Assembly (NCBI RefSeq): GCF_036884655.1 | Contig: NC_088340.1 | Location: forward strand, 1,564,001 to 1,628,000 | Length of the DNA: 64,000 bases | Direction of reading: 5' to 3' | Source of the DNA: Musa acuminata AAA Group | Taxonomy: Eukaryota > Streptophyta > Magnoliopsida > Zingiberales > Musaceae | Part shown: positions 8,562-19,158 of the stretch, piece by piece | How the letters are laid out: each line of letters opens with the position of its first letter | How positions within the stretch are numbered: position 1 is the first letter of the stretch | Position numbers and translations under genes: made by a program | The notes under the pieces: generated by a model | What the model was told of the DNA's origin: nothing | Seen by the model: the letters and a program-made list of their open reading frames with translations, nothing else | Database searches by the model: none

Positions 8562-10649
8562 CTAGCCGTCAGAAGCCCCGACGCTATCGTCGAAGGGAAC
8601 CTCGTCCGGCATATCTACGTCTAAGTCCTCGGGGTGCGAGGCAAAAGGGTCCAACTCAATTTCCAGTCCGGGGTAGCGCGTTCTGAATCGGCCCAGGGCA
8701 ATCCGGTACCCGTACTCATAAGTGACCTGCCCCGACCGGACCAGCCCGAGCTGGAAGCCCAAGGACTGTTTGTAGTCCTCGATTATTTTCTTGTCTTTTT
8801 CTGGTCGCCGATCCCGCTCAGCAGCCAGAGCCTTTGAAGCCCCCTTCGCCTCAGCCAAGGCCCCTTCCAGCTTTTCAGTCAGGGTGACCACCTCGTTCCG
8901 GGCCAAACGAGCCTCGGTCCGTGTCACCCCTAGGAGCCCTTGGAGCCCCTCCTTCTCCTCTTCAGCCGCTTTCGCCTCAGATTTAAGGCGAAGGACTTCC
9001 GCCTCCAGCGCCGAGGTACGCTAATCGGCTGCCATCGCCTCGGACTTGAGGCGTGTCACTTCCACCTCTAGCTCCGAGGAGCGCTACTCGGCTGCTGCAA
9101 CCGCCTCCGGAGCCGCCCCCGCACGGACCTCCTCGAGCTGTTTGCGCAGCTCGGCATTCCGGTCGCACAGAATGCCGAGGGCCCGGCCCGCGTCACGCAC
9201 GCGGTCAGCCAACGCCATTGTATAGTGTTGGCCCTGCAGAAAGAAGGTCAGAACCAATGTCGCCCGGGCAGGAAGTTGGGGTCCAATGGCGAGACGCTTA
9301 CCCACAGCAATGACTTCGCAGATTTGCCTAGCAGGACATCCGAGGGCATGGTATACAGCTCGCGGGCCATATCAGGATGAAGCCCTCCTTGGATGAACGC
9401 GGCCGCAGTTTCCCCTTCGGCCGCAGTTTCCCCCAACGGGCCGCTAACCGGTCGGAGGGTTGGCCCTGCGAAAGCTCGCCCATCAAGCACGCCTGATAGG
9501 ACTCGTTCGGCGCCCCCGTAGGGGTCCCGAATGAAGGGCTCCCTGGGCGCTTTCCCCGCCCCCTCGTTGCTCGGCCCGGCCTCCCCCCGGCTAAGTCCTC
9601 GTCGTCAGTCGCGTGTGCTCGACTCCACAGCGACTTCACATGCCCGAGCCCCTAGCGGCTTTGGTTTCTTTTGGGCAGCAATCTTGGCCATCTTCCGCGG
9701 ACGGCCGGCCTCGAGCTCCACCGGCGCCTCCCTCGTGCCGATGCCCGGGCCAACCGAATGACGCGGGAATGTGGTCGACGAAGAGCGCCCTCCGCGCACA
9801 GCAACAAGGTTCACCATTTCTACAAGAAAAACGACGACCTCGGTCAGAACACCAAAAACACGAAAACATACAGCTACCCTCTTAAGGCATACCTCGAGGC
9901 ACCGGGCTCAGACCCGCCTCGACCAGCCATACCTCGGTCATCTTCCGGATGACTCGGGAGGTCGGGAGAATCTCCTTCAGTCTTCGAAGGGCCTGGCGCT
10001 CCTCCTCATCCAGGACTGGGGCGGTGTTGTCGACGGCGCGCGCCGCCCACCGGAGCCCAAAACTCCAGCCCTCCGGATGGCATACGTAGAAGAAACGCTC
10101 CTTCCACCCCTTGTTGCTGGAAGGAGCCCCGCTGACCTGGAAGCCCGGTCGGGTGGACAGGTAATAACCCCCCGACCCCCTGGATAGACGGAAGCAGGAG
10201 AGAAAAAGGGACCGGCTCGGAGGAATGCTGGAGTAGTAACATTCCCTTGGGAATGCCACCAGATAGCGCTAGGAATTTGGCGCCATCTGAGAAGGGGAAA
10301 TGCGCCACCACGAGACGCACGAGCTTATGACTGGGTGGAGAGGAAGGCGCAACCCGGCCTCAAAGGCGTCCAGGGTTACGGCGAAGCCCCTAGGTATAGG
10401 GTCATACGCTCGCTGCCCCAGCTCGGGGGCAATCAGCGTGAATTCCGCCGGGATACCATAACGATCCCGAAGGGAGCCGAGTGACGACTCGCTCACAGTT
10501 GAGTCGAGGTCATGTGGCCACATTAGCGACTCGAGGGCTTTGACAGCCCTCTCGTCGGACGACGAGCGGGGACTCGCCGACAACGCCCTCTCTCCGACAG
10601 TACCGGAAGTGGAAGGCGAGGAAGAAGAGGGCAGAGAAAGAGAAGTCAT
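8562..10649 (-). pseudogene. Antisense ORF of the Tat element (gypsy-type 'Transposase_28' protein), broken
   Basis: Opposite to pol, between integrase and the 3' LTR, lies a coding region read on the minus strand. It starts MTSLSLPSSSS at 10649 and carries the conserved LRDRYGIPAEFTLIAPELG and FAVTLDAFEAGLRLPLHPV segments. I recognise these as the plant 'putative gypsy type transposon' family, PF04195. Pieces at 9882-10259 (KGWKERFFYVC) and 9084-9305 continue it in shifted frames. A coiled-coil tail with repeated ELE.EV.RLKSEA units follows, ending DEVPFDDSVGASDG at 8562. At least two in-frame stops (near 9084 and 9021) and frame changes break it. Its function is unknown. A proper TATA box lies 116 bp upstream of its ATG. 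Confidence 0.75.
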
Positions 10650-10764
10650 CCTTACCAAGTCTTGGAAAGGAAGGTAGGGCGGTCGATGGGTACGAAACAA
10701 GGTCGCATGGAGAGAGGGTTGAACAAATGCAAGTGTCAGGACGTGCAGGAAGCCGACGATGCGC

Positions 10765-10772
10765 TATTTATA
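10765..10772 (-). promoter_or_regulatory. TATA box for the antisense ORF
   Basis: On the minus strand the sequence reads CTATAAATAG, 116 bp upstream of the antisense ATG at 10649. A leader of about 85 bp would result. It lies outside the LTRs, so the antisense region has an internal promoter candidate separate from the LTR TATA boxes. Confidence 0.6.
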
Positions 10773-11029
10773 GGCCACATCCCGCCAAAACGGCGACCCT
10801 TCCTCTCCCGAAGTGCGCTGCGATGACCCAACGTCACTTCGCCATAAATGTAGCCTGATGTGGCAACCAAATATCGCGCGGTGCTAATACGAAAGCGCTA
10901 ATCATGTCAACCTCGAAAGCCAGCGACTCCCGAAAGTGACGGCCCCTTGAGCTTCCCTAGGAAGAAAGCAACCTGACCGCTCGTGCCCGCGCACGGCTAA
11001 GTAATTAGTCACTAACCAAAACGAAGTGG

Positions 11030-11675
11030 CTCCTCGGCCTCTGTCACCCGAGACCACCTCCTCCGCGCGGCCTGCCCGCCCGAGACGTGCTCCTCGGCCT
11101 CATGTCGCCCGAGACCACCTCCTCTGCGCGGCCTGCCCGCCCGAGACGTGCTCCTCGGCCTCATGTCGCCCGAGACCACCTCCTCTGCGCGGCCTGCCCG
11201 CCCGAGTCGTGCTCCTAGGCCTCATGTCACCCGAGACCACCTCCTCTGCGCGGCCTGCCCGCCCGAGATGTGCTCCTCGGCCTCATGTCGCCCGAGACCA
11301 CCTCCTCTGCGCGGCCTGCCCGCCCGAGACGTGCTTCTCGGTCTGTGTCGCCTGAGACCACCAACTCTCCGTGGCCTGCCCGCCCGAGACGTGCTCCTCG
11401 GCCTCATGACGCTCGAGACCACCTCCTCTGCACGGCCTGCCCGAGATGTACTCCTCGGCCTCATGTCGCCCGAGACCACCTCCTTTGTGCGGCCTGCCCG
11501 CCCGAGACGTGCCCGAGACGTGCTCCTCGGCCTCATGTCGCCCGAGACCACCTCCTTTGTGCGGCCTGCCCGCCCGAGACGTGCTCCTCGGCCTCATGTC
11601 GCCCGAGACCACCTCCTCTGCGCGGCCTGCCCGCCCGAGACGTGCTCCTCAGCCTCATGTCGCCTAAGACTACCA
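11030..11675 (+). repeat. Tandem array with a 61-bp unit, about 11 copies
   Basis: The unit contains cccgagaccacctcctct, gcggcctgcccgcccgag and gtgctcctcggcctcatg. Unit starts fall at about 11040, 11101, 11162, 11223, 11284, 11345 and 11406, exactly 61 bp apart. One unit is then shortened (near 11440) and one carries a short internal duplication of gagacgtgc (near 11510). Because 61 is not a multiple of 3, each frame cycles through the same three peptides, giving long but meaningless open frames on both strands. Confidence 0.95.
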
Positions 11676-11743
11676 CGGTACTGGAGGCTGAACCCATGCC
11701 TCGGACTCCCCCTTTTGACAACAGCCGACGCATAGCTTCTTTC

Positions 11744-11761
11744 GGGGGGGGGGGGGGAATA
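11744..11761 (+). other. Polypurine tract upstream of the plus-strand LTR
   Basis: Fourteen G residues followed by aata end exactly at the TG that starts the LTR at 11762. This is the expected plus-strand priming site and confirms that the pol segment at 6.1-8.4 kb and this LTR share one orientation. Confidence 0.85.
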
Positions 11762-12362
11762 TGATGAGGGTAATAATGGCGACATGACGTGCCACGACGT
11801 CAGCCGCACCTGGACGACACTCTACCCAAAGAGGGCAATAATGTTGACGCGATGTGCGTTGACATCACCCGCCCTCAGATAACGATTTCATCGTACACGC
11901 TTGACCGAGGGAGAAGAGAACGGCGACCGAGGCACGCCCATACCCTGCGTTCGGTTATTCACGGCACGGCAACTCAAAGTCAGACGCTACCTGCCCCCTG
12001 CAGGCGGGTAGCTCAGGAAGCAGTATGCTTCCCTATAAATACCCTCTCGTTTATTAGAAAAGGGGGAGAGACTAAAACACTTCTTCTCCTGAAACCCCCT
12101 CCACATCTGCTAACTTGATCGTCGGAGGGGTCGAGCCGAGCTCCTCGGCCCGACCTTTGTGCAGGTGCGAGTCCGAAGGTCTCCTTCGGACGCGCAGGCG
12201 AGGAGTTCCTGCCCGGAAGAGACGACTACGTCATCCCGATCGAACACCGCCCCCGACCTCCTCAGCGGGCTCGAGGAACGCCGTACAAGATCCCTGCCCA
12301 TTCGAACCCGAACCAAGCCGTGCTGGCCCCGAGGCCACGACATAAAGTTGTTTACACTAACA
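11762..12362 (+). repeat. Full LTR, plus orientation (3' LTR of the pol segment)
   Basis: 601 bp, beginning TGATGAGGG and ending ACACTAACA. A TATA box (TATAAAT, 12034-12040) marks the U3/R boundary. It matches the reverse complement of 13055-13658 along its length with scattered differences. It is followed directly by gag in the opposite orientation, which a normal element never shows. Confidence 0.9.
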
Positions 12363-13026
12363 ATCTGGGCACGGAAAGCGGCTACGTGGTCAGTCGGGTC
12401 AGTGGCGCCGTCATAGGCGTCCAGCGAAGGGAGCCGGAAGTGCGGTGGAATCATTTGATCTTGTATTTCGGGTGCGAATGGGGACCGTCCGCCTCGAGCT
12501 CTTCCTTTGACCTGTGAACCTCCTGCTGTACTTCGTCGAGTTGTTGACTAACAAGGCGCAGCTGGGCTCGCAGGGCATTCGTCGAGTCCACAGATGGCGC
12601 CTCGGGCTCCGGGCGAGCCATCGGATTTTCCGCCCCTCGATTCCCGAGTTGGGCTGATTGGTTCCGAGGCGAAGTGGGGAACTCGGGAAGTGGTGCGTGA
12701 GTCCGGGTGGGGGGCTCCCGCTGTTGCAAAGGCTGGGTCATATGCGGGGGCGTCGGATGGGAAATGAGCGGGATGATTGTTTGCATCACGCTCGTCAGAG
12801 CTCGGACTTGATGAACGAGGTCGTGAAAGGCTTCGGGCGATACAGGCAGCGGGCCGGCGGGGGCACCGTTGGGCGGCGATAAACCTGGGTCGTTGAACAA
12901 CCGCCAGTAGCGCTCCGATGTTGTGGCGGGGCGTTCGTCACACGGGAGATTTTCTTCCGGGGTGCTGACCGAACGTAACCCCACAGCTGCGGGTTCGTCA
13001 GAGTGGATCTGCTGGTCGCTCGACAT
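12363..13026 (-). pseudogene. Gag N-terminal fragment of the Tat element
   Basis: Read on the minus strand from MSSDQQIHSDEPAAVG at 13026. It continues through a Pro-rich region and a predicted helical [20 protein letters not shown] stretch. After a frame change near 12450 it reads [18 protein letters not shown] and [10 protein letters not shown], the start of a plant gypsy capsid domain. The capsid is then cut off at the border of the inverted LTR (12362). Most of gag and all of protease are missing from the window. Confidence 0.8.
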
Positions 13027-13036
13027 TCGGACGACC

Positions 13037-13054
13037 CTCCTTCTAGCGCCAATC
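13037..13054 (-). other. Primer-binding site candidate
   Basis: On the minus strand, attggcgctagaagg follows the CA end of the LTR at 13055 directly. Plant gypsy elements often have a tRNA-complementary site starting TGGCGC at this place. I did not match it to a specific tRNA. Confidence 0.55.
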
Positions 13055-13658
13055 TGTTAGTGTAAACAACTTTATGCCGTGGCCTCGGGGCCAGCACAGC
13101 TTGGTTCGGGTCCGAATGGGCGGGGATCTTGTACGGCGTTCCTCGAGCCCGCTGAGGAGGTCGGGGGCGGTGTCCGATCGGGATGGCGTAGTCGTCTCTT
13201 CCGGGCAGGAACTCCTCGCCTGCGCGTCCGGAGGAGACCTTCGGACTCGCACCTGCACAAAGGTCGGGCCGAGGCGCTCGGCTCGACCCCTCCGACGATC
13301 AAGTTAGCATATGTGGAGGGGGTTTCAGGAGAAGAAGTGTTTTAGTGTGTCTCTCCCCTTTTCTAATGAACGAGAGGGTATTTATAGGGAAGCATACTGC
13401 TTCCTGAGCTGCCCGCCTGCAGGGGGCAGGTAGCGTCTGACTTTGAGTTGGCGTGGCGTGAAGAATCGAACTACCGCAGGGTATGGGCGTGCCTCGGTCG
13501 CCGTTCTCTTCTGCCTCGAGCGTGTACGATGAAATCGTTGTCTGAGGGCGGGTGACGTCAGCGCACATCGCGTCGACATTATTGCCCTCTTTGGGCAGAG
13601 TGTCGTCCAGGTGCGGCTGACGTCGTGGCGCGTCATGTCGCCATTATTACCCTCATCA
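13055..13658 (-). repeat. Full LTR, minus orientation (5' LTR of the whole insertion)
   Basis: 604 bp, read on the minus strand from TGATGAGGG (13658) to ACACTAACA (13055). The TATA box is visible as the reverse complement tatttatag near 13380. Flanking host sequence resumes at 13659 with cttttcatt. Together with gag and the primer site it defines the insertion's original orientation as minus. Confidence 0.9.
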
Positions 13659-15891
13659 CTTTTCATTAAATAAAGCTTGGTGTTTCTTTTGTCTATGATC
13701 CGATCTGGTCGCACACCAAATGGTCTCTACTCTCAGTTTCCTGGATTTTCTACGACAGATTATAAAGGTTTCTATATCGGAAAAATATTCTTTCTTGTAA
13801 ATATATGGATATTGGCGTTCATTGTAGTGATGTGCATTAGAGGGAGGAACTTATTTCTGTTTCTATCAGTTTGGCCAAAGTTTTTTGTTTCTTTTTTTTT
13901 TTAACAAAGTAGCCCTTCTCAGTTGTCTTCTTAGGAAATATTCTATATGGTCGCAATATGGGCTACAATCTCAACTGCTGATACAGTGAAAAAGGGTATT
14001 CTTTCCCTTAGTTTTTGGTTTCTCTTCTTTTATTAATTTGCTTGGTATCCTAGTGGACCTTCTACCGTGTAGTGTTTTAGTGAAGCTAAATGTAGTAGAC
14101 TTCACTAGAAATCTATTTAACAACGTCTTCTTTCTTTTTGCTCGATGGAAGAATATTTTTTTTCTCAAAGAATATATTTTTTTTCACTTTTCGTAAGCAA
14201 CTTGGACATATGGGGAGTTATAGTTGCTTGTTGGAATCTTTCCAGATGTTTTGTTGTGCTTTTTGTGTAGGAAACTTTTTTTTTACCGATAGCTTTATTT
14301 AAATGCCAGGTCCATTTCAAATGTGTGTCTTTGGTAAATAGCCTCTGAAAATTGAGATAAAATCATTCATTCTGTGGTAATATTTTTACACTTCTGAGTT
14401 CCTTGGGTTCTGTGGCTGGAGTTGCTTCAAGATTGGGTTCTGTGGTAATATTTTTACATTTCAAATGTCAAGGCAAGGTTCACCAGATTGGGCGGTCAAA
14501 ACTGGGTTTGGCCTATCCTAAGCTCAAACCACAAATTTCTCAGTTCATTGCTGAAGATTGTCCAGAATCCACTTAATGAGTTGTATGTACAAGAATAATT
14601 AGGAGGATTTTGGAGAAAGAACTAGAAGAGGCAGTCTAAAGAATATACTTGATGGGAGAAATTCTTTACATTTAAGTGGCTTTCTCTAGAGAAGAGAGTA
14701 TTTTTTTTTTTTTAAATGACACATGCATGAGTATCTCTGGGGACAATTTGTTTTAAATGGTTTTAAATCATGGTTACTAGTATCTGTCCAACTTGGAGGT
14801 TTCGGCTGAAAATGATCCCATTAGATTGCTTTTTTAGTGGTTTAATGGAAAATATTATTTAAGTGTCAATTATCTACTTTTTGACTGTTAAGATACAAAG
14901 TCACAGAATATGTCTTGCTTCTCTGAGCTTTATATCATGATACATGATTCTTTGCCTTTTCATGATGTAGATTGCTACTTTTAGAGCAGCATCTGAACTG
15001 CATGAACAATGCTGTAAATATTCCTGTGTATGAGGTCCACTTGAAATCATGCAGAAGGAAACAGATTGGATGGAACTTGCTATCGGTCATTATTTGGATG
15101 GCATATCAATTATAGTTGCATAAAGTGGTCTATAATCAACATTATTGACATACAATCTTATGTGAAAGTCTTTTTATGATGGGATGGTGGGTAAAATGCA
15201 TTAGCACTGTTACGACGGTCAATAGCATTTTCTAGAATATTGCTACATGGGAGTTGTTTTTGAACAAGTTTATTGTTAGATGATGGTCAAATCAGTTTTC
15301 TCTAATGGTATCGATTGTAGATTTTGGTTTCTTCTATTTTCCTGCCTTTGTGCTTTTTTTCAAGGGAGATTGTTTAATTGACTGTGTTGGTTGGTTTTAG
15401 GCAATTTGGCATGTGACTGTTAAGTTTTATATGTGAGAATACTTTGATTAATATGTTTATCTTACTACCTTTATAAACTTCAGCATATGTTATCTTTTGA
15501 TTTTTTTGAATTAACCATACATCTTTCCTGTTACAACACCTAGCTTTTGGCTGTCAATGCATCTTTATCCTAATTTTGTGTTTATTCTAGTGAATTGACA
15601 AGCTAAATCCATGTATTTGTTTCCTATAGTTCAATGTGTTCGATGCCTATGAAATGCTGATTTTAGTCAGTGAAATCATTGCATTCTTTGTGAATGCTAG
15701 ATCTGTAAATTTCTCCTACACATGTATATGCCAGGTGAATAGGTCTTTATATGAAATCCAATTCTTAGAGAACTTTGAAATTTTTTGTTAAATGTTATCA
15801 TCCATGTCTTAATCATATAAAATTAGATGTATGTTTATATATGTATATGGTCATGCATCATTTTATGTTGCTTCTATGTTTTGTGATACAG
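13659..15891. other. Remainder of the presumed leader intron
   Basis: AT-rich, T-run-rich sequence with no gene, ending in a clear acceptor (ttgtgatacag) at 15891. This resembles normal plant intron sequence. I found no further transposon ends. Confidence 0.5.
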
Positions 15892-15903
15892 GAGATATTT
15901 AAA

Positions 15904-17036
15904 ATGGATAACTGCCCTGTGAGATTTAATACCATTGGACAACTATATCCAGATTGCATGTCGGATAGGAAATCAAGGTTTTGGCAAATTGATAACCAGC
16001 CAAATTCCAGGTCTGAAGTCATTTGTCCGCGACCTTGTCGAGCAACAAGAGTTCCTTGTTTCATTAATACTCTCAATATAGTCAGTTCCAAGCCACAGGG
16101 GTGAGTTTGCATGATATTCAAATTGTTTTATAATGTTTTTGTTGTTTGTTTGTGTTTTTCTAGCAAACTCCTGAGACCTTTGTAAAACATTTTTGTTCTA
16201 TTGACAAAATGTGGTTCTATTATGTTGTGTGATTGGGTTCCTTTCATCTTTGTTTTTGCTTATCCTAAAAGTCAAGACTATGTGTTTACACATTGTGAAT
16301 TTTGGGAAATAATCCATTCAAGATTGTGAATACGTTGACTTTCACCAAGGCAAACCACAGTTGGTGATTATGTCTTGGATGTTTCTTTCTCTATCCATGT
16401 TTCATGTGTCCATTACATATTCATCATAAATCATACGTGAAGCATTTGATTGTGTACACAGTTTCCAACCTATAGGCTCTTTATTATGTCGACAATTTAT
16501 AAAGCAGAAACAAAATGCAATTTTGACATGATGGATTAGTTTTAAGTTGTGGTTATACATTGTTCATTAATTTTGCTAGACCCCTTTCTGCAGCATCTTG
16601 CCTATGTACAAAGTGGATTCTGCTTCTGAGATTCTTGATCGTATCCTGAGTCAGGTATGTTTCTGAATTGCACGCTCATATAACAATGGCATAAACTTCC
16701 TTCCAATCCTCACCTTTGGCAATCTAAAAGAGGCTTATTTGCTGCCAGGCTGACACGGACAATGATCTGGACTCGAGCAGTCAAATGGGCTTCTTCTGTG
16801 GCTCGCCTCCTGTACGCACTGACAATCCGGTCATCCATGATGTGCAGTTTGCCAAGCAAGCCCAGTTCTTATCTTCTTCTCGAGGAAACTCTCCTGGCAT
16901 GAAGCCTGCAGGAAGAGTCGAAAGAGGAGGGTCTCCGACCTGCAGGTCTTCTTTCGAAGGGAACCCCAAAGTGAGAATCGAAGGCTTTGCTTGCGGCAAC
17001 TCCAAGCAGCATTGTGTTGCCCCTGCTCTAGCATGA
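15904..17036 (+). CDS. Uncharacterised plant protein, 181 aa, three coding exons
   Basis: Coding exons 15904-16100, 16594-16654 and 16749-17036 join in frame with GT-AG borders and give 181 residues. The start MDNCPVRFNTIGQLYPD follows an acceptor at 15891, so the leader is spliced from upstream. Visible features are CPRPCRATRVPCF, a short MYKVDSASEILDRILSQ helix, FFCGSPPVRTDNPVIHDVQF and a Ser/Gly/Arg-rich end. The GSPP-R-x-x-NP-(h)-x-D-x-QF motif occurs in several small plant proteins of unknown role, I believe. No signal peptide, membrane segment or enzyme motif is seen. The presumed promoter lies near 5.4 kb, beyond a leader intron of about 10 kb containing the Tat element. A nearer, unseen first exon after 13.7 kb is the main alternative. 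Confidence 0.75.
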
Positions 17037-17955
17037 CCTCCTCACAGAATTAACCCTCACCTTACTGCCTATGCTCTTGTAAATTCACCTTCTGGTTATA
17101 TGTCCATCAGACCCTCACCAATCTTGGCCCAGTAATCCTAGCTGTTGAATCTGCCGAAATGCCAGTCTCAAGGAGAATTTGGTCCTGTAAATACCTGAGG
17201 TATTGACGGTTAAGAGTTCCTATAGCATCCAAGGTATGTCTAAGCTGCAAACTGGCGTCAGTTAGTATGCCCTGTCATTGTGAATACAACTTTTTTTTGT
17301 GTCAATTTGCCATGTTTTTTGTGCCATCGAGTAGATTGGCATGTATGTCTGAGAATGACTTCATTCAAAGCCAGTGTTTCAGTAATACTACTGGTCATGT
17401 ATTCATTCTCTAAAACATTATGAATTGTGCACTTGAAGCTATTGAATGCCACTGTTGTGTGCTTTTAGGTCAGTTTTGAGGGCAATGTTTGATGTGGAAT
17501 AAGTGTTTTCAGCGTGATTTCCCTAATCTTTGCAGCATAATTATCAGAACTGAATTGATGGAATCATATGTTTAATCACAATTATAAATAAATATTATAC
17601 TAATTAGTTTAAAATGCCTAATATATAGATGAAAAATTATTTTTCAAAAGAGTAATTACAATTTCTAATCAATTTTATTAGACCTTTGTCTGTCCACATC
17701 GTACGTGACCGAAACCGACTCCCCTCGTTTCGCCTACTTTCGTGCCACTTCCAGCACCTTCTTCCATTGTCACGTGTCCCTCTACCAGCCCTACACGCGT
17801 CCCATATATGCCACCCTCAGCCTCTTTATTAATGCCTTCCTTCCCCACTCGACAATCGAACAGTCTGCCCACTGCTCGTTCTCTGATCGACTCGGTCTCT
17901 CCTCTTTGTGTCAGGCGAATACCGACGTTTGCTTGTCCTCCAACCGTTCTTCTTC
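17037..17955. other. Intergenic: 3' end of the previous gene and promoter of the next
   Basis: AT-rich to about 17690, then GC rises. A catatatatgcc stretch near 17800 may be the TATA region of the gene starting at 17956. I see nothing else of note. Confidence 0.4.
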
Positions 17956-18686
17956 ATGGCTTCAAGAGCTTTGGTAAGCCCTCTGCAGTTCCCTGTCCCT
18001 GTAGATTTTGGCTATGTGACACTGTCACTACATAAGAACATGAGCGTGATCGCACACGCCGAATCCATATGCACAGGCCTCCTGGAGATCACTCGCTTCC
18101 GCTCGGCAGTTCACCACGTCGACGGCGCCGAGGATGCGGCCCATAGCGCCCACTGCCGACGACGTCTTAGGCCACCATCCCGTCCTGAAGCCCAAGCCGA
18201 GGTAGCATACTACGCTTTACGGCTTCTTCCTTCTTGTGTCTACTACCTTGGAAGAGCTAATAAGGGGGGCGAAGCGACCGCAGGGGGGAGTTCGTGCCGG
18301 TGTACGTGGCGCTCGGGCTGATCCTGCTGTCGGCGTCGTTCGGCATCCACACCGCGCAGCAGCAGCTACGCCACTCGCCCAACGTGCTGGTGAGCAAGAA
18401 GAAGCGGGAGACGGTGCCCGAGGTGGTGGACCCTGAGTGGGCTGCGGCGGAGGCGGAGCGCTTCATTAGCGGCTCCGTCTTCCGCCGGGTCGCCCACCTG
18501 CAGGACTTCGACGCCGTCTGGGCCACCCGTGGTCACGTCATGTAAGCGACCCTCTCTTTTCCCGTATCTTCTTCCTCGTATTCTTCCCCTGCACACGTAA
18601 ACGTAAGATTCCTTGGTGGCAGTGACAGGCCGAGGAAGGTGGAGACGTTGAAATCGGTGGGAGTGGACCCGAGCAGGCTCGAGTGA
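17956..18686 (+). CDS. Small B12D/NDUFA4-like membrane protein
   Basis: Proposed exons are 17956-17973 (MASRAL), 18284-18541 and 18623-18686. The middle exon encodes EFVPVYVALGLILLSASFG, a single membrane-spanning segment. HTAQQQLRHSPNV, VSKKKRETVPEV and FRRVAHLQDFD follow. The last exon gives DRPRKVETLKSVGVDPSRLE. The pattern of a short N-terminus, one membrane helix, then a PNV-x-V-x-KK-x-RE block resembles plant B12D (NADH dehydrogenase MLRQ-like, PF06522) proteins, usually mitochondrial. This is a moderate call. One problem: joining exon 1 to the acceptor at 18283 leaves one base too many, in a run of six G. Either the run has an extra G, or the first exon differs. The second junction is clean. 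Expected length is about 112 residues. Confidence 0.6.
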
Positions 18687-19158
18687 AGACATGGGTGGAG
18701 CTGCCGCTACGAAGTGCTCTCTCTGTAGATAGCTTGTCAGTGTTCTGCTTCTCTTCTTCTATCCTCTTCGATCTCTGAGCTCCTGTAGTTGTCTGTAATT
18801 ACGTGGGTACGCCGTCGTTGGTTGGATCGAAATAAACCTTCGAGTAATCCATAGAGCACGAATCTTACAGTCTCGATAGTGACACGTGGCTCGACATAAA
18901 ATTATTTATTTGGATTTCAGTAAATAGCGATTATCGATGAGTATAATTAATGAAACGTCGGAACCGATCCGCTACGAAATATCATGTCGGATATAACAGT
19001 GTCAGATTCGGACCTCAACGGGCGCAATTCGAATCAACTCCGATGACATATCTGGCCGAGATGGTGAGCGTTATCTGGGCCGTCCATTTTAAGGCAACGA
19101 GGATCTACGGTCTCAATTTGTTCTGATGGAAAAAGGGGGAACCCGCTTGAGGGAATGA
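18687..19158. other. Intergenic: 3' flank and calnexin upstream region
   Basis: About 470 bp of mixed sequence with no open frame of interest. The calnexin promoter motifs begin at its right end. Confidence 0.4.

Larger units (their letters stand above)
5829..13658 (-). mobile_element. Rearranged Tat-lineage Ty3/gypsy retrotransposon
   Basis: The insertion starts with TGTTAGTG and ends with CCTCATCA, the two ends of one LTR read in minus orientation. Order on the plus strand: truncated LTR (minus), reverse-transcriptase piece (minus), RT-RNase H-integrase (plus), antisense ORF region, 61-bp array, polypurine tract, full LTR (plus), gag (minus), primer site (minus), full LTR (minus). The right flank is CTTTT and the left flank is CTTTTTT, so a CTTTT target duplication with T-run slippage is plausible. 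A second, RNase H-like 'archaeal' domain and no visible chromodomain place it in the Tat clade. Pol is broken by stops and frameshifts, so it cannot move on its own. It lies inside the presumed leader intron of the gene at 15.9-17.0 kb. Confidence 0.85.

Noticed and set aside
11030..11675. CRISPR-like array
   Set aside because: The repeats are directly adjacent with no unique spacers, and the unit lies inside a plant retrotransposon.
11026..11764. Several open frames of 100-195 codons over the tandem array
   Set aside because: They arise because a 61-bp repeat without stops stays open in all frames; the peptides are the same phrases cycled.
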